NCBI GenBank assembly: GCA_964418565.1
Contig: CAYQMB010000001.1
Coordinates: forward strand, 1 to 64,000
Direction: 5' to 3'
DNA length: 64,000 nucleotides
Origin: JAQIBY01 sp964418565
Lineage (GTDB): Bacteria; Bacteroidota; Bacteroidia; Bacteroidales; ML635J-15
In this document: piece after piece, positions 47,582-56,254 of the stretch
How positions within the stretch are numbered: position 1 is the first letter of the stretch
How the letters are laid out: the number at the start of each line of letters is the position of its first letter
Notes under the pieces: model-generated
Databases searched by the model: none
What the model saw: only the letters and a program-made list of their open reading frames with translations
What the model was told of the DNA's origin: nothing
Program-made: the position numbers and the translations under genes

Positions 47582-48160
47582 ATGGCTGAATATTTCGCAC
47601 ACGAAACCGCAGTAATTGATGAAGGATCACGGATTGGAGAAGGAACCAAAATATGGCATTTTTCGCATGTGATGAAAAATGCGATAATTGGAAAGCAATG
47701 CAACCTTGGTCAGAACATTGTAGTATCGCCGAATGTTGTGCTTGGCAACAACGTAAAAGTACAAAACAACGTTTCCATTTACACTGGTGTTGTATGTGAT
47801 GATGATGTTTTTCTGGGTCCGTCCATGGTGTTTACAAACATCACCAATCCCAGATCAGCAGTAAACAGACGCGATCAATACGAAAAAACCCATGTAAAGA
47901 AGGGTGCCAGTATTGGGGCAAATGCTACCATTGTGTGTGGTCATGATATTGGCGAATATGCCTTTATTGGTGCAGGAGCCGTTATAACCAAAACCGTAAA
48001 ACCCTACGCCCTGATGGTTGGTAATCCGGCAAGGCAAATCGGCTGGATGAGCGAGTACGGCCATAAACTGCATTTTGATGAAAACGGGATAGCATATTGC
48101 CCTGAAAGCAAAGAAAAATACCTTTTGGAAAACGATATTGTAAAGAAAATGAAAGCATAA
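47582..48160 (+). CDS. wbpD: UDP-sugar N-acetyltransferase, WbpD/WlbB type
   Basis: 192-residue left-handed beta-helix acyltransferase with hexapeptide repeats (IGKQCNLGQNIVVSPNVVLGNNVKVQNNVSIY). DRRDQYEKTHVKKGASIGANATIVCG matches the enzymes that acetylate the 3-amino group of UDP-2-acetamido-3-amino-2,3-dideoxy-glucuronate. It is followed four bases later by a WbpB-like oxidoreductase and then by a WbpA-like dehydrogenase. The aminotransferase WbpE, needed between WbpB and WbpD, is not in the window. Confidence 0.86.
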   Translation: MAEYFAHETAVIDEGSRIGEGTKIWHFSHVMKNAIIGKQCNLGQNIVVSPNVVLGNNVKVQNNVSIYTGVVCDDDVFLGPSMVFTNITNPRSAVNRRDQYEKTHVKKGASIGANATIVCGHDIGEYAFIGAGAVITKTVKPYALMVGNPARQIGWMSEYGHKLHFDENGIAYCPESKEKYLLENDIVKKMKA

Positions 48161-48164
48161 TTGT

Positions 48165-49112
48165 ATGAACAACACAAAAACGCGATTTGCGCTGATAGGT
48201 GCTGCCGGCTACATAGCCATACGGCACGTAAAAGCCATAAAGGAAACCGGAAATGATTTGACAGCCACCCTTGATTTGTTTGATTCTGTCGGTTTCCTGG
48301 ATGCCTATTTTCCCAACACAGATTTTTTCACTGAATATGAGCGCTTTGACCGGCATGTGGACAAACTCAAGCGCAAAGACAAAAAAATCGATTACGTCAG
48401 CATTTGCACCCCCAACTACCTGCATGACTCTCACATACGCTTTGCTTTGAAAAACGATGCCCACGCCATCTGTGAAAAACCGCTGGTTCTGAACCCCTGG
48501 AACATTGATGGTCTGGCAGAAATGGAGCAGGAAACCGGAAAAAAAATAAACACTATTTTACAGTTACGCCTGCATCCATCCATTATCGCCCTTAAAGAAA
48601 AAATTGCCAATGGTCCTAAGGACAAAGTATACGATGTTGATCTTGCATACCTCACCAGCAGAGGCAACTGGTATCACTACTCATGGAAAGGTAATGCAAA
48701 AAAATCGGGCGGGATTTCCACCAACATAGGCATCCATTTTTATGATATGCTAACCTGGATTTTTGGTGATGTAAAAGAAAGCATCGTACACGAACACGGA
48801 GAAAAACGCGCGGCCGGGTTTTTACAACTGCAAAAAGCACGTGTGCGCTGGGTGTTAAGTGTGGATGAAAATGACCTGCCGGATAACGTCAAGTTAAAAG
48901 GGCAGCGGACATTCCGCTCCATTACTGTCGAGGGCGAAGAAATTGAATTCAGCAAAGGATTTACAGATTTACATACGCTCAGTTATCAGGAAATTCTCAG
49001 GGGCAACGGTTTTGGACTTGATGATGCCCGCAAAAGCATTGAAATTGTTTACGATATCCGCAATGCAACACCCATTGGCCTGAAGGGAGATTATCATCCC
49101 TTATGCAAATAA
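48165..49112 (+). CDS. wbpB: UDP-GlcNAcA 3-dehydrogenase, WbpB/WlbA type (Gfo/Idh/MocA)
   Basis: 315 residues, NAD-dependent oxidoreductase. The Rossmann start FALIGAAGYIAIRHVKAI and the catalytic ICEKPLVLNPWNIDGL are clear. LQLRLHPSIIALKEKI and the substrate-site YHYSWKGN-KKSGGISTNIGIHFYDML match WlbA/WbpB, which oxidises C3 of UDP-N-acetylglucosaminuronate. It starts four bases after the acetyltransferase stop; the 63-bp gap downstream leads to the dehydrogenase that makes its substrate. Confidence 0.87.
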   Translation: MNNTKTRFALIGAAGYIAIRHVKAIKETGNDLTATLDLFDSVGFLDAYFPNTDFFTEYERFDRHVDKLKRKDKKIDYVSICTPNYLHDSHIRFALKNDAHAICEKPLVLNPWNIDGLAEMEQETGKKINTILQLRLHPSIIALKEKIANGPKDKVYDVDLAYLTSRGNWYHYSWKGNAKKSGGISTNIGIHFYDMLTWIFGDVKESIVHEHGEKRAAGFLQLQKARVRWVLSVDENDLPDNVKLKGQRTFRSITVEGEEIEFSKGFTDLHTLSYQEILRGNGFGLDDARKSIEIVYDIRNATPIGLKGDYHPLCK

Positions 49113-49175
49113 AATTCATTTTTATTTTAAGGAAATAAAATTATTTTAGCTCCCGATAAAAAAAATTCATTGCAG

Positions 49176-50462
49176 ATGTACAACGCTATCATTAAGAAGG
49201 AAAAGAAAATTGCTGTTATTGGCCTCGGGTATGTTGGATTACCGATTGCTCTGGAATTTGCTAAACATGTCCCCGTGATTGGTTTCGATATCAAACCGGA
49301 TCGCGTGGAAATGATGAAAAAAGGTGTAGATCCCAGCGAAGAACTGGAAGCAAAGGATTTTGAAAACAAAGACATCACCTTTACTTCAGATACAGAAGAT
49401 TTAAGAGATGCCAGTTTTTACATTGTAGCTGTACCTACACCTATTAATGAGCATAATCTTCCAGAACTGACACCCGTCCTGAAAGCATCAGAAACCGTTG
49501 GTAAAGTTATCAGCAAAGGCGATTATGTCGTTTTTGAATCCACTGTATATCCCGGCTGCACTGAGGAAGACTGCGTACCGGTCATTGAAGAACATTCGGG
49601 AATAAAATACATTCAGGATTTCAAAGTGGGATACTCCCCCGAACGCATCAACCCCGGTGATAAAGAACACACCCTGGCAAGCATTGCAAAAGTAAGTTCA
49701 GGCTGTGATGCTGAATCAGCAGAAAACATTGCCAAAGTGTACGAACTGGTTATCAAAGCCGGCGTTCACAGAGCCAGCTCTATAAAAGTGGCAGAAGCCG
49801 CTAAAATCATTGAAAACACACAGCGCGATGTAAACATTGCACTGATGAACGAGCTTTCCATGATTTTCAATAAAATTGGCATCAACACCTTTGAAGTTCT
49901 TGAAGCTGCCGGCACAAAATGGAACTTCCTTCCGTTTATCCCGGGCCTGGTGGGTGGTCACTGTATTGGTGTAGATCCTTACTATCTGCTGCACAAGGCC
50001 AAACAACTCGGCTACCATGCACAGATCATCAACTCAGGTCGTGCCATTAATGACGGAATGGGAGCACATGTTACCAAGGAAACCGTTAAAATGATGCTTG
50101 GCAAAAACAAGGTACTGAATAAGGCCAAAGTTCTTGTCATGGGGCTTACTTTTAAAGAAAACGTCGCAGACATCCGGAACACCCGCGTTGTTGACATTTT
50201 ACATGAGCTTGAGGATTATAAAGTTGATTACGATATTGTTGATCCGTATGCCAACCCAAAAGAGGTAAAAGAAGAATATAACATTGAGCTGAATGAAATT
50301 GATGGCAATTACGATGCTATTATTCTTGCTGTTAACCACAAAGAATACGCTGAACTTAATGAAGAATTTTTCAAATCCATCAGTGCTGATGACGGAATAC
50401 TCGTGGATATTAAAGGAATATTCAGGGATCGCATCAAAAGCATGACGTATTGGAGCCTTTAA
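49176..50462 (+). CDS. wbpA: UDP-N-acetylhexosamine 6-dehydrogenase, WbpA/TviB type
   Basis: 428 residues. A two-step NAD-dependent dehydrogenase turning UDP-GlcNAc (or UDP-ManNAc) into the uronate. The N-terminal Rossmann motif KIAVIGLGYVGLPIALEFA is followed by VPTPINEHNLPEL, ESTVYPGCTEEDCVPVIE and the catalytic Cys263 in LVGGHCIGVDPYYL. The ATG at 49176 is used; a TTG two codons earlier is also in frame. Together with the two upstream genes it would supply three of the four steps to a diacetamido-uronic acid. Confidence 0.88.
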   Translation: MYNAIIKKEKKIAVIGLGYVGLPIALEFAKHVPVIGFDIKPDRVEMMKKGVDPSEELEAKDFENKDITFTSDTEDLRDASFYIVAVPTPINEHNLPELTPVLKASETVGKVISKGDYVVFESTVYPGCTEEDCVPVIEEHSGIKYIQDFKVGYSPERINPGDKEHTLASIAKVSSGCDAESAENIAKVYELVIKAGVHRASSIKVAEAAKIIENTQRDVNIALMNELSMIFNKIGINTFEVLEAAGTKWNFLPFIPGLVGGHCIGVDPYYLLHKAKQLGYHAQIINSGRAINDGMGAHVTKETVKMMLGKNKVLNKAKVLVMGLTFKENVADIRNTRVVDILHELEDYKVDYDIVDPYANPKEVKEEYNIELNEIDGNYDAIILAVNHKEYAELNEEFFKSISADDGILVDIKGIFRDRIKSMTYWSL

Positions 50463-50480
50463 TCAAAAAGGGAGAAAAAG

Positions 50481-50581
50481 CAAGAGGCTACACGCTTGTT
50501 AGCGAATAGCCCCTTGAGAAACCACATGAAAACTACCAGTTTTAAAACCGGATTGTCATTACACAATTCGGTTTATTTTTT
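50481..50581 (+). ncRNA. Three-hairpin structured RNA candidate / 3' UTR
   Basis: Starts 18 bases after the wbpA-like stop. Hairpin 1 (50481-50516): CAAGAGGCTA pairs with TAGCCCCTTG (one mismatch), an internal 2x2 loop, then CGCT/AGCG closed by TGTT. Hairpin 2 (50529-50543): AAAACT-ACC-AGTTTT. Hairpin 3 (50545-50574): a 12-bp stem with one G-T pair and a T tract. No consensus promoter was found directly upstream, so a processed 3' UTR RNA is more likely than an independent gene. I do not recognise the family. Confidence 0.5.
50545..50581 (+). terminator. Rho-independent terminator of the wbp genes
   Basis: AAACCGGATTGT pairs with ACAATTCGGTTT (one G-T pair) around CATTAC, followed by ATTTTTT. 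It ends the three-hairpin region. Confidence 0.88.
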
Positions 50582-50665
50582 GAAATAGTTATGAATTAAA
50601 CAGGGTTATAGCAAAATAGTTCACAATCCATGGCACTATGTAATCACACCCGATTGACATAACAA

Positions 50666-50693
50666 GAAAAAGCCCGCATATCACGGGCTTTTT
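50666..50693. terminator. Bidirectional terminator
   Basis: AAAAAGCCCG and CGGGCTTTTT pair around a 7-base loop, with A and T tracts on both sides. It lies just past the stop (50717) of the minus-strand purine nucleoside phosphorylase gene. Confidence 0.88.
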
Positions 50694-50716
50694 AACAAGA
50701 CTTTTCAGGCATCGTT

Positions 50717-51526
50717 TTATACGCTTTTCATCATTTCCTTAATCAGGAGTGTCATCTTTTTTTCCGCTTTTGCAGCAACTTTCTGTACTTCTTCATGAGA
50801 GACCTCTTCAATTTTTCCCGGTACACCCAGATCTGTAATGATAGAAATTGCAAAACAGGGGATACCCATTTGCCTGGCAACAATCACTTCTGGTACAGTA
50901 CTCATCCCAACAGCATCAGACCCTATAATGCGGAAATATTTGTATTCGGACGGCGTTTCAAATGTTGGGCCAGTAACAGCTGTATAAACCCCTTCCTGAA
51001 GCTTTATGCTGTGATTTTGGGCAATTTCCTTTACGGCATTTATCATTGTCGGATCATATGCCTGACTCATATCCGGAAACCGCTCACCGAAAGCCGGATT
51101 ATGCTTTCCAATTAAGGGGTTTGGTATAAGGTTTATGTGGTCATTAAGTACCATCAGGTCACCAATTTCAAATTCCGGATTCACACCTCCGCTGGCATTG
51201 CTGACAAACAGGTGTTTGATACCAAGCTTTTTCATCACGCGTACAGGAAAGGTGATCTTTTCAGCCGAATAGCCTTCATAATAGTGAAAGCGACCCTGCA
51301 TAGCAACAATGGGCTTGCCGCTAAGGGTACCAAATATTAAACGACCATGATGGCCTTCTACTGTACTTACCGGAAAATCCGGTATGTCATCATACGCAAG
51401 GGTCTCATTAATTTCAATTTCATCTACCAGGCCACCCAGGCCTGTACCCAGAATAATCCCGGTTTCAGGATTTAAGGTGATCCTGTCCTTTATAAAGTTT
51501 GCTGTACCTTCGATTTGTTTTAACAT
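50717..51526 (-). CDS. Purine-nucleoside phosphorylase
   Basis: 269 residues; phosphorolysis of purine nucleosides to base and ribose-1-phosphate. IILGTGLGGLVDEI (phosphate loop), STVEGHHGRLIFGTLSGKPIVAMQGRFHYYEGY and the base-site segment AVTGPTFETPSEYKYFRIIGSDAVGMSTVPEVIVAR mark the trimeric class II (PNP/PunA) family. The start at 51526 is forced: later starts would delete the phosphate loop. The first 62 bases therefore overlap the end of lpxK, which suggests translational coupling. Confidence 0.93.
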   Translation of the reverse strand: MLKQIEGTANFIKDRITLNPETGIILGTGLGGLVDEIEINETLAYDDIPDFPVSTVEGHHGRLIFGTLSGKPIVAMQGRFHYYEGYSAEKITFPVRVMKKLGIKHLFVSNASGGVNPEFEIGDLMVLNDHINLIPNPLIGKHNPAFGERFPDMSQAYDPTMINAVKEIAQNHSIKLQEGVYTAVTGPTFETPSEYKYFRIIGSDAVGMSTVPEVIVARQMGIPCFAISIITDLGVPGKIEEVSHEEVQKVAAKAEKKMTLLIKEMMKSV

Positions 51527-52592
51527 AGCGAATAATTTGATATTTAAACTCTTCTTCTTGTTCCTCATTTCCCAAAAACTCTACTCGTACCGGGAGGTAA
51601 TATAGGTGTTTTTTTACAATTTCAGGAACATCCCTTAACTGTTTTATCTTTGTAGCATCTTTTTCGGTTGTCACAACAATTTTATGCTCGTTTTTGAGTT
51701 TTTCAAACTGATTTTTAATCCGGTTCATATCACTGGCATTGTAAAAGTGATGATCCATAAAATGCATCATTTTTTTATCTGTTGTCAATGCGCTGATTTT
51801 TTTTCTGAACATCTTATTGTTTGCAATGCCTGACACTCCGAGTATCGATGTTTTACTTTTGTCGATCTCATCAAGTTTGATTTTTTTATCATGATCAAAA
51901 ACCCCAACCAAGTCATCGTATTCAAAGGTTGTGAAATACAGATACTGAAACGGATAAATTTTCAACTCTTTATCCATCAGCCGTTTTTCTATGGGTTTCA
52001 TGCTTTTCGGGCACTTGGTAACAATAATAATGTGTGCTCGCCTGTGTTCATGTGCCTGTTCCCGCAATCTGCCATAGGGCAAAAAATGGTCCCTGGTAAA
52101 CGGACGGTTGTAATCCGTTAAGAGAACATTGAGCCCTGCCTGAATCTTCCGGTGTTGAAAGGCATCATCCAGAATGACAGCTTTGATGTCCTTTTTATTG
52201 GACAAAATATCAATTCCCCTGCTTCGTTTTTCGTCAACAGCCACTGTCACATCCGGAAACTTCTGCTTGATCTGCATGGGCTCGTCTCCAATTGATTTTG
52301 CTGTGGCACGCTCATCGGCCATAACGAAGCCTTTGGTTTTTCGTTTATATCCCCGGCTCAGTACGCCAATATTGAAATCATCCTTTAACAAACGCAGGAG
52401 GTATTCAACATGGGGTGTCTTGCCGGTTCCGCCAACGGTAAGGTTACCAACACAAATCACAGGAAAATTAAACGTTCTGGACTTCAACACCTTGTTTTCA
52501 TACAGAGAATTGCGCACAGAAACCGCAATCCCATAAATCAATGATAAGGGATACAGCAACAACCATTTGAGTATTTTCAGACCTGCGGACAT
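51465..52592 (-). CDS. lpxK: Tetraacyldisaccharide 4'-kinase
   Basis: 375 residues, inner-membrane-associated kinase that phosphorylates the 4' position of the lipid A disaccharide precursor. A hydrophobic N-terminal anchor (WLLLYPLSLIYGIAVSV) is followed by the P-loop GNLTVGGTGKTP (49-60), LSRGYKRKTKG, VILDDAFQHRKI and TDYNRPF. All are in family order and the length is slightly longer than the ~330 average. Its last 20 codons overlap the start of the purine nucleoside phosphorylase gene. Confidence 0.95.
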   Translation of the reverse strand: MSAGLKILKWLLLYPLSLIYGIAVSVRNSLYENKVLKSRTFNFPVICVGNLTVGGTGKTPHVEYLLRLLKDDFNIGVLSRGYKRKTKGFVMADERATAKSIGDEPMQIKQKFPDVTVAVDEKRSRGIDILSNKKDIKAVILDDAFQHRKIQAGLNVLLTDYNRPFTRDHFLPYGRLREQAHEHRRAHIIIVTKCPKSMKPIEKRLMDKELKIYPFQYLYFTTFEYDDLVGVFDHDKKIKLDEIDKSKTSILGVSGIANNKMFRKKISALTTDKKMMHFMDHHFYNASDMNRIKNQFEKLKNEHKIVVTTEKDATKIKQLRDVPEIVKKHLYYLPVRVEFLGNEEQEEEFKYQIIRYVKTNRRYSKLYKGQDHLKS

Positions 52593-52658
52593 TCTTAAGC
52601 CCGAAAGTAAGCATAAAATACCGAAAAATAAAAAATTAACTGCCTTAAATTATCATTA

Positions 52659-53948
52659 TCAGAGATTAAAGCGTTTTTTAATGGTTGCCACATAATCAAG
52701 TTTCTCCCAGGTAAACAATTCTACATCCAAACTTGTATCCCCGTTGTAAGGAGAATGAAAGTGTTTTGTGACTTTTCTGGGGGTTCTTCCCAGGTGACCA
52801 TAGGTTGCTGTTTCCATGTAAATTGGATTCCGCAATTTCAACCTGCTTTCGATGGCATTTGGTGACAAAGTGAAAATGGCCCTGATTTCCCGGGCAACAT
52901 CACCATCGCTTTTATTTACTTTAGAAGTGCCGTACGTATTAACAAACACACTAACCGGTTCTGCAATGCCAATCGCATACGATAACTGTACCAGCATTTC
53001 ATCAGCAACACCGGTTGCCACCATATTTTTTGCAATATGCCGGGCTGCATAAGCTGCAGACCTGTCAACTTTTGAGGGATCTTTTCCTGAAAAAGCACCA
53101 CCACCGTGAGCACCGCGACCACCATAAGTGTCCACAATAATTTTGCGTCCGGTAAGGCCGGTATCACCATGCGGGCCACCAATAACGAATTTACCGGTAG
53201 GGTTAACGTGCAGATTGTATTCATAATCAAACAATGTCTGAACACGTTTGGACATGGCTTTAATGACCCGGGGAATCAAAATATTTTTCACATCTGTTTT
53301 GATCTTTTCTATCATGGCATTATCCGCCACTTTAGCAGCTTCGGTCCCGCCATTTTCCGGGGTGATAAACTCATCATGCTGGGTAGAAACAACAATGGTA
53401 TCAATTTTAATGGCTTTATGGTCATCATCGTACTCCACACTCACCTGAGATTTTGAATCAGGCCGCAGATAGGTCATTTCTTTGCCTTCACGACGAATCG
53501 CTGCCAGCTCCTGCAATAACCTGTGAGACAATTCCAATGGCAAAGGCATATAATCATCTGTTTCACGGCAGGCATACCCAAACATCATACCCTGGTCGCC
53601 AGCGCCCTGTTCTTCAGGCTGATTTTTATCCACACCACGGTTAATATCCGGTGATTGTTCGTGCAAGGCAGTAAGCACACCACAGGAATTTCCATCAAAA
53701 CGATATTCCCCTTTTGTATAGCCTATATCATTAACTACACGACGCACAGTTTCCTGAACATCAACGTAAGTTTCTGATTTAACCTCACCAGCAACCACTA
53801 CCTGTCCGGTAGTTACAAGTGTTTCACAAGCAACTTTTGAATCCGAATCAAAAGCCATAAACTCATCTACAAGTGCATCAGATATCTGATCAGCAACTTT
53901 GTCCGGATGGCCCTCAGAAACAGATTCTGAAGTAAAAATATAAGACAT
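52659..53948 (-). CDS. metK: S-adenosylmethionine synthetase
   Basis: 429 residues; makes S-adenosylmethionine from methionine and ATP. SEGHPDKVADQISDA at the N terminus, GAGDQGMMFGYA, and the phosphate loop GGRGAHGGGAFSGKDPSKVDRSAAY are diagnostic. It is longer than the E. coli enzyme (384) because of an insertion in the middle, which is usual for Bacteroidota. A promoter of full consensus lies 36 bases upstream. No SAM riboswitch is visible in the short leader. It is followed by lpxK with 66 bp between. Confidence 0.96.
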   Translation of the reverse strand: MSYIFTSESVSEGHPDKVADQISDALVDEFMAFDSDSKVACETLVTTGQVVVAGEVKSETYVDVQETVRRVVNDIGYTKGEYRFDGNSCGVLTALHEQSPDINRGVDKNQPEEQGAGDQGMMFGYACRETDDYMPLPLELSHRLLQELAAIRREGKEMTYLRPDSKSQVSVEYDDDHKAIKIDTIVVSTQHDEFITPENGGTEAAKVADNAMIEKIKTDVKNILIPRVIKAMSKRVQTLFDYEYNLHVNPTGKFVIGGPHGDTGLTGRKIIVDTYGGRGAHGGGAFSGKDPSKVDRSAAYAARHIAKNMVATGVADEMLVQLSYAIGIAEPVSVFVNTYGTSKVNKSDGDVAREIRAIFTLSPNAIESRLKLRNPIYMETATYGHLGRTPRKVTKHFHSPYNGDTSLDVELFTWEKLDYVATIKKRFNL

Positions 53949-53984
53949 AGTAAATTATTTTAAAACGGTATAAATTTAAAAATT

Positions 53985-54015
53985 CAAATTTACACAAGGA
54001 TTTAATTAATCCAAA
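53985..54015 (-). promoter_or_regulatory. metK promoter (TTTG-N19-TAAATTTG)
   Basis: On the minus strand TTTG (54015-54012), exactly 19 bases, then an exact TAnnTTTG (53992-53985). The best consensus promoter in the window. Confidence 0.7.
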
Positions 54016-54041
54016 TTATTTCACAAATCTAAGCAGAATAC

Positions 54042-54049
54042 TATCTTTG
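54042..54049 (+). promoter_or_regulatory. Putative promoter for bactofilin and ATP synthase genes (TATCTTTG)
   Basis: Exact TAnnTTTG match, 24 bases before the bactofilin ATG. Back to back with the metK promoter. Confidence 0.5.
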
Positions 54050-54073
54050 CATAAAGCAGTAAAATTAAAAAAA

Positions 54074-54460
54074 ATGGCTAAAACACAGGAAACAGAAGTA
54101 AATCGCCTCAATGTAATTGGGGAAGGAACCACCCTCAACGGGGATATCAAATCTGACGGCGATGTCAGAATTGATGGTTCTATTACAGGAAACATCACCC
54201 TTGAAGGTAAGCTGGTTATTGGTAAAAACGGCACCATAAACGGCGAAATACGTTGTAAAAACAGTGAAGTAAATGGAACTGTAGAAGGCAAACTGTTTGT
54301 CAGCGAATTACTCAACCTTAAGTCTACCGCTGTCATTAAGGGTGATATTAAAACCAGCAAGCTTGCCATTGAGCCAAATGCTGTATTTACCGGCACCTGC
54401 AACATGGATGGCGGTCAAAGTGTTAGCACAGTGAAAGATGGAAAATCCAGAAAACAATAA
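54074..54460 (+). CDS. Bactofilin (polymer-forming cytoskeletal protein)
   Basis: 128 residues. Bactofilins polymerise without nucleotides into filaments that help position cell wall and envelope enzymes. The right-handed beta-helix core is visible as short repeats: LNGDIKSDGDVRIDGSITGNITLEGKLVIGKNGTINGEIRCKNSEVNGTVEGKL, flanked by short disordered ends. The start at 54074 was chosen over an upstream in-frame codon because it follows the promoter and opens into the usual disordered N terminus. Its last 23 bases overlap the start of atpZ, so it probably forms the head of the ATP synthase operon. Confidence 0.93.
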   Translation: MAKTQETEVNRLNVIGEGTTLNGDIKSDGDVRIDGSITGNITLEGKLVIGKNGTINGEIRCKNSEVNGTVEGKLFVSELLNLKSTAVIKGDIKTSKLAIEPNAVFTGTCNMDGGQSVSTVKDGKSRKQ

Positions 54461-54668
54461 AAAGACTGATCCGTTAAAATCCTACGCCCGTTTTTCGGGC
54501 ATTGTTTTCGAAATGCTTGTCATTATTGGCGGAGGTACCTGGGGAGGCCATGCACTGGATCAATCACGGGATGGTGATTTCCCCCTTTTTACTGTTATTT
54601 TCTCTCTGCTGGCTGTCGGTATTGCGCTTTACCTGGTAATAAAACAGGTGATAAATTTAAATAAATGA
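54438..54668 (+). CDS. atpZ: AtpZ/AtpI-family ATP synthase accessory protein
   Basis: 76 residues with two transmembrane segments (GIVFEMLVIIGGGTWGGHALD and LFTVIFSLLAVGIALYLVI). The family accompanies F1Fo operons and is linked to c-ring assembly or Mg2+ handling. It overlaps the bactofilin gene by 23 bp and the next gene by ATGA, so translation is tightly coupled. Confidence 0.88.
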   Translation: MENPENNKKTDPLKSYARFSGIVFEMLVIIGGGTWGGHALDQSRDGDFPLFTVIFSLLAVGIALYLVIKQVINLNK

Positions 54669-55057
54669 AAAACAAAAGCATCAGCATAAAATTCTGGCTA
54701 AACATCAGCATTCTTGCACTGATTATACTGGCTCTGGAGTTTTTATCCGCATGGCTGATTTATGACAGCCTCCCTGAACCTCGTGAAATCATTGGCAATG
54801 CATTTCTATATGGCCTTACCGGGCTGTCCTTTAGCGTGTTCCTCAAATTCAAAAACAAGCACCCCGATTATGCCGGCTTTATTTTCGGCGGCCTCAGCAT
54901 GGCTAAAATGCTACTTGCTGTAGTTTTTCTTTTACCTGTGTTGTTAAACAGTCATGTTAAAGAACTGTATTTTGTCATACAGTTTTTGATAATTTATGTT
55001 TTATATTTGTTCTATGAATCGTACGTTCTCATAAAAATGATGCAATCTGAGGGTTGA
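54665..55057 (+). CDS. Small membrane protein in the ATP synthase operon
   Basis: 130 residues with about four transmembrane segments (starting near residues 9, 43, 75 and 100). Position and topology match the ATP synthase protein I (AtpI)-like proteins, which help assemble the c-ring. Sequence identity to AtpI cannot be judged by eye, so the symbol is left empty. The start overlaps the atpZ stop by four bases (ATGA). A 63-bp AT-rich gap precedes atpB. Confidence 0.7.
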   Translation: MKNKSISIKFWLNISILALIILALEFLSAWLIYDSLPEPREIIGNAFLYGLTGLSFSVFLKFKNKHPDYAGFIFGGLSMAKMLLAVVFLLPVLLNSHVKELYFVIQFLIIYVLYLFYESYVLIKMMQSEG

Positions 55058-55120
55058 TTTACGAATAGCAATGCAATCCCATATTTTTTTTATTTGATTT
55101 TTTTTTAGCACTTTTGATGA

Positions 55121-56224
55121 ATGATGAGTTGGAGTTATAAAATAGCATTTTTTCTGGCATTACTACTTACACCTGCCTTTGTAATGGCTGAAGAAGAGCC
55201 AATTGAAGACATCCATGTTGATGATGAGGAGTTTGACGTTACCGAAATGGTATTTGACCATATTATGGATAGTCACTCCTGGCATATCCTTGATTATACA
55301 GATAATTCCGGTCACAAACATCCGGTAAGCATACCGCTTCCGGTGATTCTTTATCACAATGGAGATTTGGACGTGTTTATGTCATCAGCGTTTGACCATG
55401 GTCATGCAACAGTTAAGAAAGGCGATAAATATTATTTTCTCCATGAAGGTGACATTTACCTTACTGATGCAGACGGCAATCTCCATCATAAAACAAATGA
55501 AGAAACAGGAAAAACTGTAATCACCAACGAAAAACCACTGGATCTTTCCATAACCAAAAATGCTGCAGCCATGATTATATCAGCATTATTTTTGATGCTG
55601 ATTTTTATACCGGTAGCCCGTGCTTACAAAAAAAGGCCAGGCAAACCAGCCGGGCTGCAAAGTTTTATGGAGCCCTTGTTTCTCTTTATCAGGGATGATA
55701 TTGCCAAACCCAACATTGGTGAAAAATATGAGAAATACCTTCCCTATATAATGACAGTTTTCTTTTTCATTCTGATAAACAATCTGTTGGGTCTGGTACC
55801 TTTTTTCCCGGGAGGAGCTAATGTGACTGGGAACATTGCAGTTACCGGTACATTGGCAGCATTTACCCTTGTCATTACCAATGTAAGCGGATCCAAACAA
55901 TACTGGAAGCATATATTTGCAACCCCCGGACTACCATTTTGGTTGTATCCGATTATGATACCTGTAGAACTGATTGGCATCATCACAAAACCCTTTGCCC
56001 TTATGGTACGTTTGTTTGCAAACATTACCGCAGGGCACATCATTGTGCTGAGCCTGGTTTCCCTGATATTTATTTTTAAAACGGCTCTGATGGGCTTCGT
56101 TTCTGTTCCCTTTGTTCTGTTTATGGACATACTGGAAATCCTCGTTGCTGTCATTCAGGCTTATATATTTGCATTGCTGTCGGCCCTGTTTATCGGACTG
56201 GCACTTGAAAATGATCACGATTAA
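55121..56224 (+). CDS. atpB: ATP synthase Fo subunit a
   Basis: 367 residues. The membrane core holds the proton half-channels; the essential Arg is R297 in PFALMVRLFANITAGH. An N-terminal signal-like segment (FFLALLLTPAFVMA) and a long acidic, His-rich extra domain (about residues 25-140) precede the first core helix. This extension is typical of Bacteroidota subunit a and lies in the periplasm after processing (family knowledge plus inference). Start ATG at 55121; ATG at 55124 is also possible. Confidence 0.95.
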   Translation: MMSWSYKIAFFLALLLTPAFVMAEEEPIEDIHVDDEEFDVTEMVFDHIMDSHSWHILDYTDNSGHKHPVSIPLPVILYHNGDLDVFMSSAFDHGHATVKKGDKYYFLHEGDIYLTDADGNLHHKTNEETGKTVITNEKPLDLSITKNAAAMIISALFLMLIFIPVARAYKKRPGKPAGLQSFMEPLFLFIRDDIAKPNIGEKYEKYLPYIMTVFFFILINNLLGLVPFFPGGANVTGNIAVTGTLAAFTLVITNVSGSKQYWKHIFATPGLPFWLYPIMIPVELIGIITKPFALMVRLFANITAGHIIVLSLVSLIFIFKTALMGFVSVPFVLFMDILEILVAVIQAYIFALLSALFIGLALENDHD

Positions 56225-56254
56225 GAACTTTATGTTTCATTTAAACTATATATT

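Noticed and set aside
53949..54073. SAM riboswitch before metK
   Set aside because: The leader from the predicted transcription start is under 35 bases and AT-rich, too short for any SAM riboswitch class.
54047..54073. Upstream in-frame start for bactofilin
   Set aside because: It overlaps the promoter -7 element, so it would not be in the transcript.
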